Assembly: GCA_900542425.1 (NCBI GenBank)
Contig: UQNQ01000002.1
Coordinates: 1-64,000, forward strand
Direction: 5' to 3'
Source of the DNA: an uncultured Eubacteriales bacterium
GTDB taxonomy: Bacteria > Bacillota > Clostridia > Oscillospirales > CAG-272
Length of the DNA: 64,000 nt
Both the position numbers and the translations under genes were made by a program. This document shows positions 7,730-16,309 of the stretch, one piece after another; position 1 is the first letter of the stretch; each line of letters starts with the position of its first letter. The notes under the pieces are model-generated. The model searched no databases, was not told where the DNA came from, and was given only the letters and a program-made list of their open reading frames with translations.

Positions 7730-8443
7730 ATGAATATCAACTTTCAGGCGGGAGGGCGTCTTTCCGCCGTGGCAGCGCTTGTGAAGGACGGCGCTTATCT
7801 TGCCGACATCGGCACAGATCACGCCTATATCCCGATCTATCTTGCAAACATAGGCAGGATATCAGCGGCAATCGCCTCTGATATCCGCCCCGGACCTCTT
7901 GCACGTGCCGAGGAAAATATTCTTTCAGCCGGATTGTCCGATAAGATCCGGACCGTTCAGACAAACGGTCTTCGAGGCCTTGAACAATATCCCATAACGG
8001 ACATCGTGATCGCCGGCATGGGAGGACTTGAAATCATTTCTATTCTCGAGGACGCCGCATTTCTCAAACAAACACGTCCTCATCTGATCCTCCAACCGAT
8101 GCAGCATATTCCGGAGCTTCGCATGTATCTCTCAAACGGCTGGAAAACAGAAAAGGAAACGCAAGCCGAGGAAAACGGGAAACTGTATCAGATTTTCAGC
8201 GTTGTCTACGACGGAATTGTCCGTCCCTTAAGCGAAACGGAACAGCTGCTTGGACGATACAACATCGAACATAAATATGAAAATTCCGAGTTCTTTTCCA
8301 AGCTATGCCTGAGGCAGCTTGCTCTTTTGAATGAAAAAATCGCAGGACTAGAAAAAGGAAAACGCGATGCCTCGGCTCAAAAATCTCTGCGTTCTGCCAT
8401 CGAGGCGGAGCTTGTCTCTCTCCATCCAAACAATCTAAACTGA
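7730..8443 (+). CDS. trmK: tRNA (adenine-22-N1)-methyltransferase TrmK
   Basis: TrmK methylates N1 of adenine 22 in bacterial tRNAs using S-adenosylmethionine. The protein of 237 residues shows the family's class I methyltransferase start GGRLSAVAALV, the SAM-binding ADIGTDHAYIPIYLA, the SDIRPGPLARAEENI strand and the catalytic-site motif VIAGMGG, followed by a C-terminal coiled-coil-like helical tail. The ATG at 7730 has GGGAG 8 nt upstream; the longer frame would start inside the hairpin. It is followed after 15 bases by nif3, a pairing typical of Bacillota, where the two genes often follow the sigma factor gene; that neighbour is absent here. Confidence 0.93.
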   Translation: MNINFQAGGRLSAVAALVKDGAYLADIGTDHAYIPIYLANIGRISAAIASDIRPGPLARAEENILSAGLSDKIRTVQTNGLRGLEQYPITDIVIAGMGGLEIISILEDAAFLKQTRPHLILQPMQHIPELRMYLSNGWKTEKETQAEENGKLYQIFSVVYDGIVRPLSETEQLLGRYNIEHKYENSEFFSKLCLRQLALLNEKIAGLEKGKRDASAQKSLRSAIEAELVSLHPNNLN

Positions 8444-8458
8444 AAGGAAAAAAGCGCT

Positions 8459-9232
8459 ATGGCTACGATTTCTGAAATTGGACGCTTCCTCGACGAACTT
8501 TTGCCCCGTTCGCTTTCCGCTTCGTGGGACAACGACGGCCTGATGGTCTGCGCCGATCCAAACAAAAAAGTAAGCAAAATTCTGTTTTCGCTTGATATTA
8601 CCTCCGATGTCATCCGCTATGCGTCAGATATCGGCGCCGACCTGATTCTCTCACATCATCCGTTGATTTTCCGCGGAATCCGACATCTGGACGGCGCCGA
8701 TTCCACCTCCCGTAAAGCTATGCTTTTGCTTCGCGCCGGAATTTCCGCAATGAGCTTCCACACACGCCTTGACGCGGCAGACGGCGGCATCAATGATATC
8801 CTTGCAGACCTGCTCGGGCTTTCCGATACAGAACGATTCGGTCCTGAAGACGAAAAAATGGGACGCATCGGAACATGGAAACACACGATGTCCTTTGAGG
8901 ATTTCTGTCTTTTTGTCAAGAACACACTGAACGCTCCGTCCATATGCGTCGCGCAAAGCGGCGATGCTGTACATCGTGTCGCAGTACTCGGAGGCGCCGG
9001 AAAGGATTTCATTGACTCTGCCCTGCGTGCCGGCGCGGATGTGCTCGTCACCGGAGAAGCAGGCTATCATCCTATGCTGGACGCGGCGGAGAACGGGCTA
9101 TCTGTCATCGCAGCAGGACACTATTATACGGAAATTCCGTTCTCTCTGTTTTTTATCAAAACGCTCGGAAAAGCATTTCCGGATATCGAATTCTGCCGGT
9201 TCCCGGGCGGATGTGCGCTGCGCTGTCTCTGA
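8459..9232 (+). CDS. Nif3-like dinuclear metal center protein
   Basis: The 257-residue protein belongs to the NIF3/YqfO family (GTP cyclohydrolase I type 2-like fold), which forms toroidal hexamers with two metals per subunit. The metal ligands are visible: the paired histidines in LSHHPLIF, the histidine and aspartate in FHTRLDAADGGIND, and the C-terminal GHYYTEIPF block. The family's long PII-like insertion found in Bacillus YqfO is missing, giving the short form. An AAAGGA site precedes the ATG. The gene follows trmK directly; the biochemical role of the family is still unsettled. Confidence 0.92.
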   Translation: MATISEIGRFLDELLPRSLSASWDNDGLMVCADPNKKVSKILFSLDITSDVIRYASDIGADLILSHHPLIFRGIRHLDGADSTSRKAMLLLRAGISAMSFHTRLDAADGGINDILADLLGLSDTERFGPEDEKMGRIGTWKHTMSFEDFCLFVKNTLNAPSICVAQSGDAVHRVAVLGGAGKDFIDSALRAGADVLVTGEAGYHPMLDAAENGLSVIAAGHYYTEIPFSLFFIKTLGKAFPDIEFCRFPGGCALRCL

Positions 9233-9332
9233 GCTTTTCCTTTACCGGCGGCCATGTCATTTCATTTTTTCAGGATTAGCCTATCTTCGATTCTAAGCAT
9301 TCGCGAAATACAGAAAAAAGGAGGAACATGTC

Positions 9333-11501
9333 ATGCCGCGCAAGGTTTTATTTGTCGCAACCGTTGTCAAAGGACACATTTCGGCATTTCATCTTCCTTA
9401 TCTCGAGTGGTTCCGCAAAGAAGGCTTTGAAACGCATGTTGCGGCATCGGACGACACAGGAGGTGCCGCCATTCCGTTCTGTGACGTGTTTCACCCTGTC
9501 CCGTTTAACCGAAAGCCCTTTTCTCCACGCAATCTGCACGCATACCAATGCTTGAAGCGTGTCATTGAAAACGATCATTTCGACGTCATTCACTGCCATA
9601 CGCCGGTTGGCGGAGTTCTGACGCGCCTTGCCGCAAGGAAAAGCCGAAAAAAAGGAACCAAGGTCATTTATACCGCACACGGCTTTGCCTTTTATAAAGG
9701 TGCTCCCCTTTGGCGCACAATTTTCAAGCCTGTGGAAAAGTTCTGCGCGCGCTTCACAGATATCATCATCACCATCAACGGAGAAGATACGCAATATGCC
9801 AGAAAATCCTTCCGCTCAGCGCACACGGAATACATTCCCGGTGTTGGAGTGGATCTCAGGGAATACGCATCCAACCCAAGTTGCCGGAAACAAACAAGAG
9901 CTTCCCTTGGCCTTGCGGAAAATGATTTCATGATTCTCTGTGTCGGCAGGCTCGACCGCAATAAAAATCAGAAAACCGCGATTCAGGCACTGGCAGATTT
10001 CCTTAAAAAGCACCCGGAAACGGATATCCGGCTCTTCCTTGCCGGGGAAGGCGCGATGCGCAAAAGGCTGGAGCAGCTTTGTTTATCGCTTCATATCCAG
10101 CATCACGTCCGTTTTCTCGGATTCCGGAAAGATATCCCCGCGCTGATGTGCGCTGCCGATTTGTATCTGCAGCCTTCAAGAACGGAAGGGCTTCCACGTG
10201 CTGTCATGGAAGCTATGGCAGCTTCTCTTCCCGTTATCGCCTCGGATGTCCGCGGCTGCCGTGACCTCATTACGCCGGAAGGCGGATTTCTCTGCCCGGT
10301 CTGTGACGCAGCATCCGTCTCGACAGCGATCGAAAGTCTCATACAAAACCGCTCCCGCCGCATTCGTTTCGGGGAATACAACCGTATGCGAATTCAGGCG
10401 TTTTCTTCAGAGACCGTGCTGTCCCGAATGGAGACAATTTACCGTTCTGCCATAACCCCCAAAGTCAAAATACTTCACGTGCTTGCAAGCAGCCGCTTTT
10501 TCGGCGCGGAGCATGTCGTCGCGGATATCATCTGTGACATTCGGCAACATACGAACATCCAACTGGCATATGCAAGTCCGGACGGGGAAATCTCGGCAGC
10601 GCTCGCCGCGCGGGATATTCCTTTTTTCCCGCTTGACAGGCGAAATCCGGCATCTCTCAAGAAAATCATTGCCTCTTATCGTCCGGATATTATACATGCG
10701 CACGATGTGCGCGCCGGTGTATCCGCCGCGTTTTTTGCCCGCCGATATCAAATTTTTTCCACTATCCACGTCAACTCTCCGGATATGCGGAAAAAGAACA
10801 TCAAGGCCACATTGTTTTATATAGCAGCCCGCCGCTTTTCCCGGATTTTCTGGGTAAACCGCAGCGCGATGGAGCAGTTTGCCTACGCCGATAAGCTTTC
10901 ACAGAAAAGCGAGTATCTCCCTAATATTGTAAATGTCAGCAAGATCCGCAAAACCGCGTATTGCATAGCCCCATCCCGCTCTTTTGCCGCCGTATATGTC
11001 GGTCGTCTGGAACAGCAAAAAAATCCGCTTCGACTGATGCGGATTTTTGCCGGAATTTTAAAGTTCTGCCCGGATCAAAGTTTCGCCGTCATCGGTTCCG
11101 GCAGTATGGAAGCAGAGACGCGCGAATATGCAAAACATCTCGGAATCGCAGAGCATGTCAGTTTTCTCGGGTATCTGGAAAACCCTTATGCAATCCTTTC
11201 CCACGCCCGCGTGATGCTGATGTGTTCCCGGTTTGAAGGACTTCCCCTTGGCGCCCTTGAGGCAGGCGCGCTTGGCGTTCCGATTGTCTCAGCCAGAACA
11301 GACGGGCTTTGTGAGGTTATTGAGGATGGAATCAACGGATTTCTGTCGGATGATGATGAAACGCTGATTTCCCGCGCAGCAGATTTGATTTCAGACGACG
11401 CGCTGTACGAAAGGATCCGCCGAAACGCACTTTGCCGCGCGGAACGGACAAACGATGCCGCCCTTTACAGAAGCAAACTTCTTCAGGCGTATTTTTCTTG
11501 A
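9333..11501 (+). CDS. Tandem fusion of two GT4 glycosyltransferases
   Basis: This 722-residue protein contains two complete GT-B glycosyltransferases of the GT4 type in one chain, residues 1-375 and 377-722. The first resembles enzymes with the HCHTPVGGVLTRLAAR and YTAHGFAFYKGAP motifs and has its EX7E pair at Glu285 and Glu293. The second opens with ILHVLASSRFFGAEHVVA and has its pair at Glu635 and Glu643 in EGLPLGALEAG. Both have a nucleotide-sugar loop VGRLDRNKN or VGRLEQQKN. AGGAGG lies 8 nt before the ATG at 9333. The enzyme probably adds two sugars in sequence to a lipid-linked or surface glycan, but no polymerase or flippase gene is adjacent. Sugars and acceptor are unknown. Confidence 0.92.
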   Translation: MPRKVLFVATVVKGHISAFHLPYLEWFRKEGFETHVAASDDTGGAAIPFCDVFHPVPFNRKPFSPRNLHAYQCLKRVIENDHFDVIHCHTPVGGVLTRLAARKSRKKGTKVIYTAHGFAFYKGAPLWRTIFKPVEKFCARFTDIIITINGEDTQYARKSFRSAHTEYIPGVGVDLREYASNPSCRKQTRASLGLAENDFMILCVGRLDRNKNQKTAIQALADFLKKHPETDIRLFLAGEGAMRKRLEQLCLSLHIQHHVRFLGFRKDIPALMCAADLYLQPSRTEGLPRAVMEAMAASLPVIASDVRGCRDLITPEGGFLCPVCDAASVSTAIESLIQNRSRRIRFGEYNRMRIQAFSSETVLSRMETIYRSAITPKVKILHVLASSRFFGAEHVVADIICDIRQHTNIQLAYASPDGEISAALAARDIPFFPLDRRNPASLKKIIASYRPDIIHAHDVRAGVSAAFFARRYQIFSTIHVNSPDMRKKNIKATLFYIAARRFSRIFWVNRSAMEQFAYADKLSQKSEYLPNIVNVSKIRKTAYCIAPSRSFAAVYVGRLEQQKNPLRLMRIFAGILKFCPDQSFAVIGSGSMEAETREYAKHLGIAEHVSFLGYLENPYAILSHARVMLMCSRFEGLPLGALEAGALGVPIVSARTDGLCEVIEDGINGFLSDDDETLISRAADLISDDALYERIRRNALCRAERTNDAALYRSKLLQAYFS

Positions 11502-11526
11502 CAAAAGGCACCGGATGGTGCATAAT
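11498..11526 (+). promoter_or_regulatory. Promoter of the OGG-type glycosylase gene
   Basis: A perfect TTGACA (11498-11503), 17 nt and CATAAT (11521-11526). The -35 box overlaps the last codons and stop of the upstream glycosyltransferase gene, so the downstream gene has its own start of transcription. Confidence 0.75.
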
Positions 11527-11574
11527 GATATGGAGATGAGTCGGAAACATTTTAGAGAAAAAGAAGGTGCCGTC

Positions 11575-12480
11575 ATGACGGAAATCACGGCGCGGGAAAG
11601 ACGAGATTCTCTGACAGGAGAACCCGCGGTCGAACTGTCCGGTGTTGAAAATTTCAGCGCAGAAATGATATTTGAATGCGGTCAATGCTTCCGATTTGAC
11701 AAAAAAACGGACGGCAGCTATGAGGGGGTTGCGCACGGCAGACTTCTTCGTGTCGAGCAGCCGTCGGATAGTTGCGTGATTCTTCATCATGCCACACTTT
11801 CGGACTATGAATCCGTTTGGAAAAATTTTTTCTCTCTTGATGAGGATTACAGCGCTGTAAAAGCAGATATTTGTGAACGCTTCGGACAATACGGGAACAC
11901 CATTTATGAAGCGGTTCACTGCGCTTCCGGTATTCGGATTCTCCGTCAGGATCCATGGGAGGCGCTCTGTTCATTTATTCTTTCCCAAAACAACAACATT
12001 CCCCGGATCAAAAAAATCATTGCTACCCTTTGCCGGGAGCTTGGAGAGCCGTTTTCTGTTTGCGGCGTTACCTATTACGCATTTCCTTGCGCGCAGGCAA
12101 TTGCAAGTGCCGGAATCGATGGGCTCTCTCCCTGCCGGATGGGATTTCGCGCAAGATACCTTCTTGACGCGGCGGAAAAATGCCAAAACGGGAAAATCCA
12201 TCTGGAAACCCTCTCAAGTGCCGACGCTCCAAGCGCGGAAATGGCGCTCACCTCTATTCTCGGTGTAGGGAAAAAAGTCGCCGCCTGTACGATGCTTTAC
12301 GGACTTCATAAAACGGAAGCCTTTCCGATAGACATATGGATGCGCCGTGTGCTCGACAAATATTATCCGGAAGGACTCGATCTTACCGCACTCGGAAACT
12401 ATGCCGGCATCGCTCAGCAATATCTTTTCTATTATGAAAGAGAAAGACTATGGGAACAAACGAAAAAAAGCGACGCTTGA
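11575..12480 (+). CDS. ogg: 8-oxoguanine DNA glycosylase / AP lyase
   Basis: This 301-residue protein is an OGG1-type base-excision repair enzyme that removes 8-oxoguanine and nicks at the abasic site. It has the N-terminal ECGQCFRF motif of the OGG N-domain, the SQNNNIPRIKKII segment, and the helix-hairpin-helix GVGKKVA with the expected Schiff-base lysine (Lys234), then the catalytic aspartate in PIDIWMRR (Asp253). The start at 11575 is supported by an AAGAAGGT site and by the promoter at 11498-11526, which puts any longer start at or before the predicted transcript start. The longer reading frame into the glycosyltransferase gene is therefore rejected. Confidence 0.92.
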   Translation: MTEITARERRDSLTGEPAVELSGVENFSAEMIFECGQCFRFDKKTDGSYEGVAHGRLLRVEQPSDSCVILHHATLSDYESVWKNFFSLDEDYSAVKADICERFGQYGNTIYEAVHCASGIRILRQDPWEALCSFILSQNNNIPRIKKIIATLCRELGEPFSVCGVTYYAFPCAQAIASAGIDGLSPCRMGFRARYLLDAAEKCQNGKIHLETLSSADAPSAEMALTSILGVGKKVAACTMLYGLHKTEAFPIDIWMRRVLDKYYPEGLDLTALGNYAGIAQQYLFYYERERLWEQTKKSDA

Positions 12481-12575
12481 AATTCATTTTATGGAAGCAC
12501 AGAAAATAAAGTCCCGATTCTGCAAAGCGGATCCCATGCCGCCAAAATACATTGTTTCAAAAAAGGAGAGTCTCT

Positions 12576-13238
12576 ATGATTTTAGAGCCTAAGGACACGA
12601 CCATTGCCTATCGCTGTCCGGAATGCGGTACAACCGTCATCAGTGTCGTCGGTGCACTGGCACTTTCTGGCGATATCATTAAACTGAAATGTGACTGCGG
12701 CGGTTCGGAATTGATACTGGAAAATACAAATGACGGCAAAATCCGTCTGACGGTTCCCTGTGTCTTCTGTCCCTCGCCGCATCGGTATTTGGTTTCCCGA
12801 AAACTTCTCACAACAAGAGAACTGTTTACCTTTCCCTGTGCGTATGCCGGAATCGACATTCTTTTTATCGGCTCCAAGGGTGCGGTTCTCAAAGCAATCG
12901 AGCAATCCGACAAAGAACTGGACGAATTGATAGATGAGACGGAAATGTCAGGCATTCATGACGGAAATGAAAGCGATAATCTTTATGGAGACGAACATGT
13001 CCGCGATATGATTATGTTTACGCTCGGCGATCTTGTCGAGGAAGGAAACATCCTCTGCGGCTGTCCGGACGGCGGTGATTTTCTTGTGGAGCAAAAACGG
13101 GACAGCGTTCTTATCTCCTGTAAAAAATGCGGACGAAAAAAAGAAATCTCCTGTGCCGGCAGCTCACTCGACGCCGAAACGCTTTTTGACTGCGATAAGC
13201 TGTATCTGGAAGAAGACTTCTCCAAACAAAAATTTTGA
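12576..13238 (+). CDS. Cysteine-rich zinc-ribbon protein, unknown function
   Basis: The 220-residue protein has several cysteine pairs that look like zinc ribbons: CPECG with CDCG in residues 14-44, CVFCP near 63, CGC near 158 and CKKCG near 179. Between them are mixed beta segments and an acidic stretch around residues 105-140. I do not recognise a named family. The start has AAGGAG 7 nt upstream; an earlier in-frame codon at 12552 has none. It lies 95 bases after the glycosylase gene and 75 before the kinase promoter. The paired ribbons suggest a structural or nucleic-acid role, but that is inference. Confidence 0.8.
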   Translation: MILEPKDTTIAYRCPECGTTVISVVGALALSGDIIKLKCDCGGSELILENTNDGKIRLTVPCVFCPSPHRYLVSRKLLTTRELFTFPCAYAGIDILFIGSKGAVLKAIEQSDKELDELIDETEMSGIHDGNESDNLYGDEHVRDMIMFTLGDLVEEGNILCGCPDGGDFLVEQKRDSVLISCKKCGRKKEISCAGSSLDAETLFDCDKLYLEEDFSKQKF

Positions 13239-13260
13239 TAGAAAATTCTTGTCAGTTATT

Positions 13261-13289
13261 TTGCCGGATTTCGGTGAAATTGATATAAA
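13261..13289 (+). promoter_or_regulatory. Promoter of the sugar kinase gene
   Basis: TTGCCG (13261-13266), 17 nt, TATAAA (13284-13289) with an extended TG two bases before the -10 box, 24 bases before the start codon. Confidence 0.55.
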
Positions 13290-13313
13290 AAATAAATTTC
13301 GGAGGATATGAAC

Positions 13314-14336
13314 ATGAGTAAAATTGTATGTTTCGGCGAGCTGATGCTCCGACTTTGTCCGGAGGGCTATCTCCGCTTCGAACAAGCAAAAGAATTTGAA
13401 GTAAGCTTCGGCGGAGGAGAAGCAAACGTCGCCGTTTCCCTCGCTCACTTTGGCATGGATGCGGCATTTGTATCCAAGTTCCCGACGCATGCCATCGGAG
13501 AAATGGCAGTCCGTTCCCTGCGGACAGAAAATGTCGCAACCGACAAAATCGTACGCGGCGGAGAACGCATGGGAATTTATTTCATTGAAAAAGGCGCGTC
13601 CCAGCGTCCCTCCAAGGTCATATATGACCGTAAATACTCCGCAATCGGTATGGCAGCACGCGAAGACTTCGATTGGGAAAAAATTCTTGATGGAGCAGCA
13701 TGGTTTCATTTTACGGGGATTACGCCCGCTCTCGGCGACAATGTGGCAGATATTACCCTCGATGCTCTGAAGGTCTGCAAACAGAAAGGCATCAAAGTCA
13801 GCTGCGACCTTAACTTCCGCAAAAAACTGTGGTCAAGTGAAAAGGCAGGAGCTGTCATGGGAGAATTGTGCCGGTATGTAGACATCTGCATCGCCAATGA
13901 AGAGGACGCCGAAAAAGTTTTCGGCATTCGGCCGGACAAAAACGACGTGGAAGGCGGTAAGCTTAACAGAGAAGGCTATATTGACGTAGCAAAAAAACTG
14001 ACCGACCGCTTTGGCTTTGAGAGCGTTGCCATTACACTCCGTGAAAGCATTTCCGCTTCTGATAACAACTGGGCCGCAATGCTGTATGCGGACGGGAACG
14101 CATATTTCTCCAAAAAATACGCTGTACACATTGTTGACCGTGTAGGCGGCGGTGATTCGTTCGGTGCAGGACTTATTTACGGTCTGATGAATGGATACGA
14201 CAAGCAAAAAACCATCGAATTTGCCGTAGCTGCCTCCTGCCTCAAGCATTCGATTGAAACCGATTTCAACTATGTTTCCGTTGATGAAGTAACAACCTTA
14301 ATGAACGGAGACGGCTCCGGAAGAGTTCAACGATAA
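13314..14336 (+). CDS. kdgK: PfkB family carbohydrate kinase, KDG kinase type
   Basis: The protein of 340 residues is a ribokinase-fold sugar kinase. It has the opening FGELMLRLCPEG, the substrate glycines FGGGEANVAVSLAHFG and the C-terminal PfkB signature DRVGGGDSFGAG containing the catalytic aspartate. The GELMLRLCP start and SCDLNFRKKLW segment are most like 2-keto-3-deoxygluconate kinases, which make KDPG in hexuronate breakdown. No aldolase or uronate gene adjoins it, so the exact substrate is inferred only by family. GGAGG lies 8 nt before the ATG at 13314; the ATG six bases earlier is too close to it. It has its own promoter and terminator. Confidence 0.85.
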   Translation: MSKIVCFGELMLRLCPEGYLRFEQAKEFEVSFGGGEANVAVSLAHFGMDAAFVSKFPTHAIGEMAVRSLRTENVATDKIVRGGERMGIYFIEKGASQRPSKVIYDRKYSAIGMAAREDFDWEKILDGAAWFHFTGITPALGDNVADITLDALKVCKQKGIKVSCDLNFRKKLWSSEKAGAVMGELCRYVDICIANEEDAEKVFGIRPDKNDVEGGKLNREGYIDVAKKLTDRFGFESVAITLRESISASDNNWAAMLYADGNAYFSKKYAVHIVDRVGGGDSFGAGLIYGLMNGYDKQKTIEFAVAASCLKHSIETDFNYVSVDEVTTLMNGDGSGRVQR

Positions 14337-14414
14337 CCGAAAAAATATAACAGATGTTTCACTTTATCCCGTGAAATTCCGTATACGGTTTATAAGTGTA
14401 ATATGCAGAAAAGA

Positions 14415-14453
14415 AACGGCTTGGCATTTGCAACATACAAATGCCAAGCCGTT
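14415..14453 (+). terminator. Terminator of the sugar kinase gene
   Basis: A perfect 16-bp stem (14415-14430 with 14438-14453) with a 7-nt loop follows the kinase stop by 79 bases and ends in a short T-rich tract. The rest of the 351-base interval 14337-14687 holds only a second hairpin at 14561-14597. Confidence 0.75.
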
Positions 14454-14560
14454 TTCGCTTCCCTTTCTGCTAAGGCTACGGGAAAGCAGCAAGAGAATCT
14501 TCCAAAGAAGCATGATTCTCTTATCCCTATCTTTTGCGCAAGAGGAAACGATATCAATCA

Positions 14561-14597
14561 AAAATCGGGAAGAAGCCGTTATGCGCTCCCCGATTTT
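14561..14597 (-). terminator. Probable terminator of the desulfurase-like gene
   Basis: A 9-bp stem (14561-14569 with 14589-14597) with a long loop. On the minus strand it is followed by TTTTTGATT, and it lies 90 bases beyond the stop at 14688. Confidence 0.5.
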
Positions 14598-14687
14598 ATG
14601 CCATACATAAATGATGCTACAACCTCTTTTTTGCTTTATCCGGAGCTTCTTACAGAATAAAAATCCTAAAAACGGCTTTTTTGCTTA

Positions 14688-15821
14688 TCAAAGCATTCTG
14701 TCCAGAATCAGAACAAATTTTTCGATTTCCTCCGGTGTATTGAAAGCGGAAAAGCTTACACGCAGCGCATCGCCCCCGGTATTCAGTGCACGGTGTGCTG
14801 TTGGGGCACAATGAAGTCCCGCACGGGTACAGACGCCTGCATCTCCCAGTTTTTCAGAAACTTCAGAGGGTGAAATTCCTTCAAAACCAAGAAGCAGGAT
14901 CGCACCCCGCTGTGCCTGCGGCATATAAACAGTTACCCTTTTTTTATCTTTCAGAAGTTCCTTTCCATATTGCATAAGAGAGTTTTCATGCTGTTCAATC
15001 TTATCACGTCCGACGGAAACGACATATCGAAGTCCTGCCCCCAATCCAACGATAGAAGGGGTGGCAACCGTACCAGCCTCATAAGAATCCGGCGGTTCAT
15101 GGCCCATATCCGTTTCATTGGAATTTTTTCCGTTGCCGCCAAACAGACTGCAGCGAAACCGTTCAAAGTCAAAATCATCCGCAAAGGCTGCAAAGCCGCT
15201 TCCTTGAGGTCCATACAGTCCTTTGTGTCCCGGCGCACATAAAACAGATATGCCGTCACGCATCATCTGAATATCGTATACGCCGGCGCTCTGCGCGGCG
15301 TCTACAACATACAAGATACCATATCGCTTGCACAGTGCACCGATTTTATCAATCGGTAAAATTCTGGGACAAATATTGGAGGCATGTGTCATGACAACCG
15401 CCCGTGTTTCCGGACGAATATTTTGCTCTATCTCCCGAAGCAGCGTTTCATCATCCCGAACTGCATTGACGGTATCATAGGTCATTCCTCGAAGCGCACA
15501 AAGATTCGCAATCGGTCGGATTACGCTGTTATGCTCTAAATTGGATATAATAAAATGATCACCGCGGCAAGCAATTCCCGATATCACAAGATTCAAGGCC
15601 TGTGTCGCATTTTGCGTAAAAATAATATTTTCCGGTTTTGAAATACCGAAAAATTCAGCAATGCCGCATCTCACATCATAAATCGCCTCAGAGGCAGCAA
15701 GTGCAAGCGGATGGGAACTTCGTCCCGGATTGCCGCAATATTCCCTCATGCATTTTGTCATCTCACGGATGACAGCGGCAGGTTTCGGGAAAGTGGTCGC
15801 CGCATTGTCAAAATAAATCAT
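14688..15821 (-). CDS. Cysteine desulfurase-like class V aminotransferase
   Basis: The 377-residue PLP enzyme belongs to the class V aminotransferase group called the cysteine desulfurase family. It has YFDNAATTFPKP, the PLP-stacking His97, the VVDAAQSAG aspartate, the PLP Schiff-base Lys200 in APGHKGLYGPQGSG, and a candidate persulfide Cys338 in RAGLHCAPTAHR. Enzymes of this branch remove sulfur or selenium from cysteine or selenocysteine. The upstream gene codes a DUF3343 Se/S-carrier-like protein 15 bases away, so a small sulfur- or selenium-transfer unit is likely. The long 377-residue size and SufS-like Cys loop separate it from NifS/IscS. No selD or scaffold gene is nearby. Confidence 0.88.
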   Translation of the reverse strand: MIYFDNAATTFPKPAAVIREMTKCMREYCGNPGRSSHPLALAASEAIYDVRCGIAEFFGISKPENIIFTQNATQALNLVISGIACRGDHFIISNLEHNSVIRPIANLCALRGMTYDTVNAVRDDETLLREIEQNIRPETRAVVMTHASNICPRILPIDKIGALCKRYGILYVVDAAQSAGVYDIQMMRDGISVLCAPGHKGLYGPQGSGFAAFADDFDFERFRCSLFGGNGKNSNETDMGHEPPDSYEAGTVATPSIVGLGAGLRYVVSVGRDKIEQHENSLMQYGKELLKDKKRVTVYMPQAQRGAILLLGFEGISPSEVSEKLGDAGVCTRAGLHCAPTAHRALNTGGDALRVSFSAFNTPEEIEKFVLILDRML

Positions 15822-15836
15822 AAACCGCTCCGAAAA

Positions 15837-16058
15837 TTATATTCTGATAACTTCTCCGAATGGGATTTGTGCATCTTCTAACAAATAAATCGCGTTATTG
15901 ACAGAAAATACGTCTATCTGAACGCCCCAGGTACATCCCCGCGGCGTTTGTCTCGGGCTGGGACGCACGATTTTACACTTGATTCCGTTTTTGCGAAGCA
16001 ATCGCTGCGCTTTGATAGCAATGGTCTGAGAAGTTACGGTAATGACTCTCTCATCCAT
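15837..16058 (-). CDS. DUF3343 Se/S carrier-like protein
   Basis: This 73-residue protein matches DUF3343, a family described as putative Se/S carriers. It has a beta-alpha-beta ferredoxin-like pattern with VITVTSQTIAIKAQRLLRKNGI, then RPSPRQTPRGCTWGVQID with a single central cysteine that would carry the chalcogen, and a C-terminal strand ending GEVIRI. The ribosome site GGGAGGAG lies 10-13 nt upstream. Its stop is 15 bases from the desulfurase-like gene, and the pair is a recurrent one in Clostridia. Function is by association. Confidence 0.85.
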   Translation of the reverse strand: MDERVITVTSQTIAIKAQRLLRKNGIKCKIVRPSPRQTPRGCTWGVQIDVFSVNNAIYLLEDAQIPFGEVIRI

Positions 16059-16309
16059 CTGTTTTTCACACTCCTCCCAAATTGGTCTTATGAGCGGAAT
16101 GGAATTCCGCTAGTACCATTATATGCGCAGGGAAAGCGCTGGTGCGGCAAAAGTACACAGAAAAATCAAAGGACAAAGAAAAGCGCTTTCAATCAAGAAA
16201 ACAGCTTGCTAACAAAGTTTTTTCGTTGTTTTCTTCATTCAAAGCGCAAAACAGCTTGCTCGTTTTTATGATTATCCTTTTTCAAAAGACGCCTTGCCAC
16301 GCCCGGGAA
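16059..16309. other. Intergenic stretch with direct repeats
   Basis: Between DUF3343 and rhaM I find no gene. The sequence AAAACAGCTTGCT occurs twice (16198-16210 and 16248-16260), 50 bases apart, and AAAGCGC also occurs twice (16180-16186 and 16241-16247). One part (about 16179-16193) resembles half of a catabolite-response element. Function unknown. Confidence 0.5.

Noticed and set aside
9328..9555. Alternative start of the glycosyltransferase at ATG 9328
   Set aside because: It is in a different frame that gives only 75 codons; ATG 9333 has the correct spacing from AGGAGG.
16179..16193. Catabolite-response (cre) site
   Set aside because: Only one half matches the consensus, and the site is placed downstream of rhaM, far from any sugar gene start.
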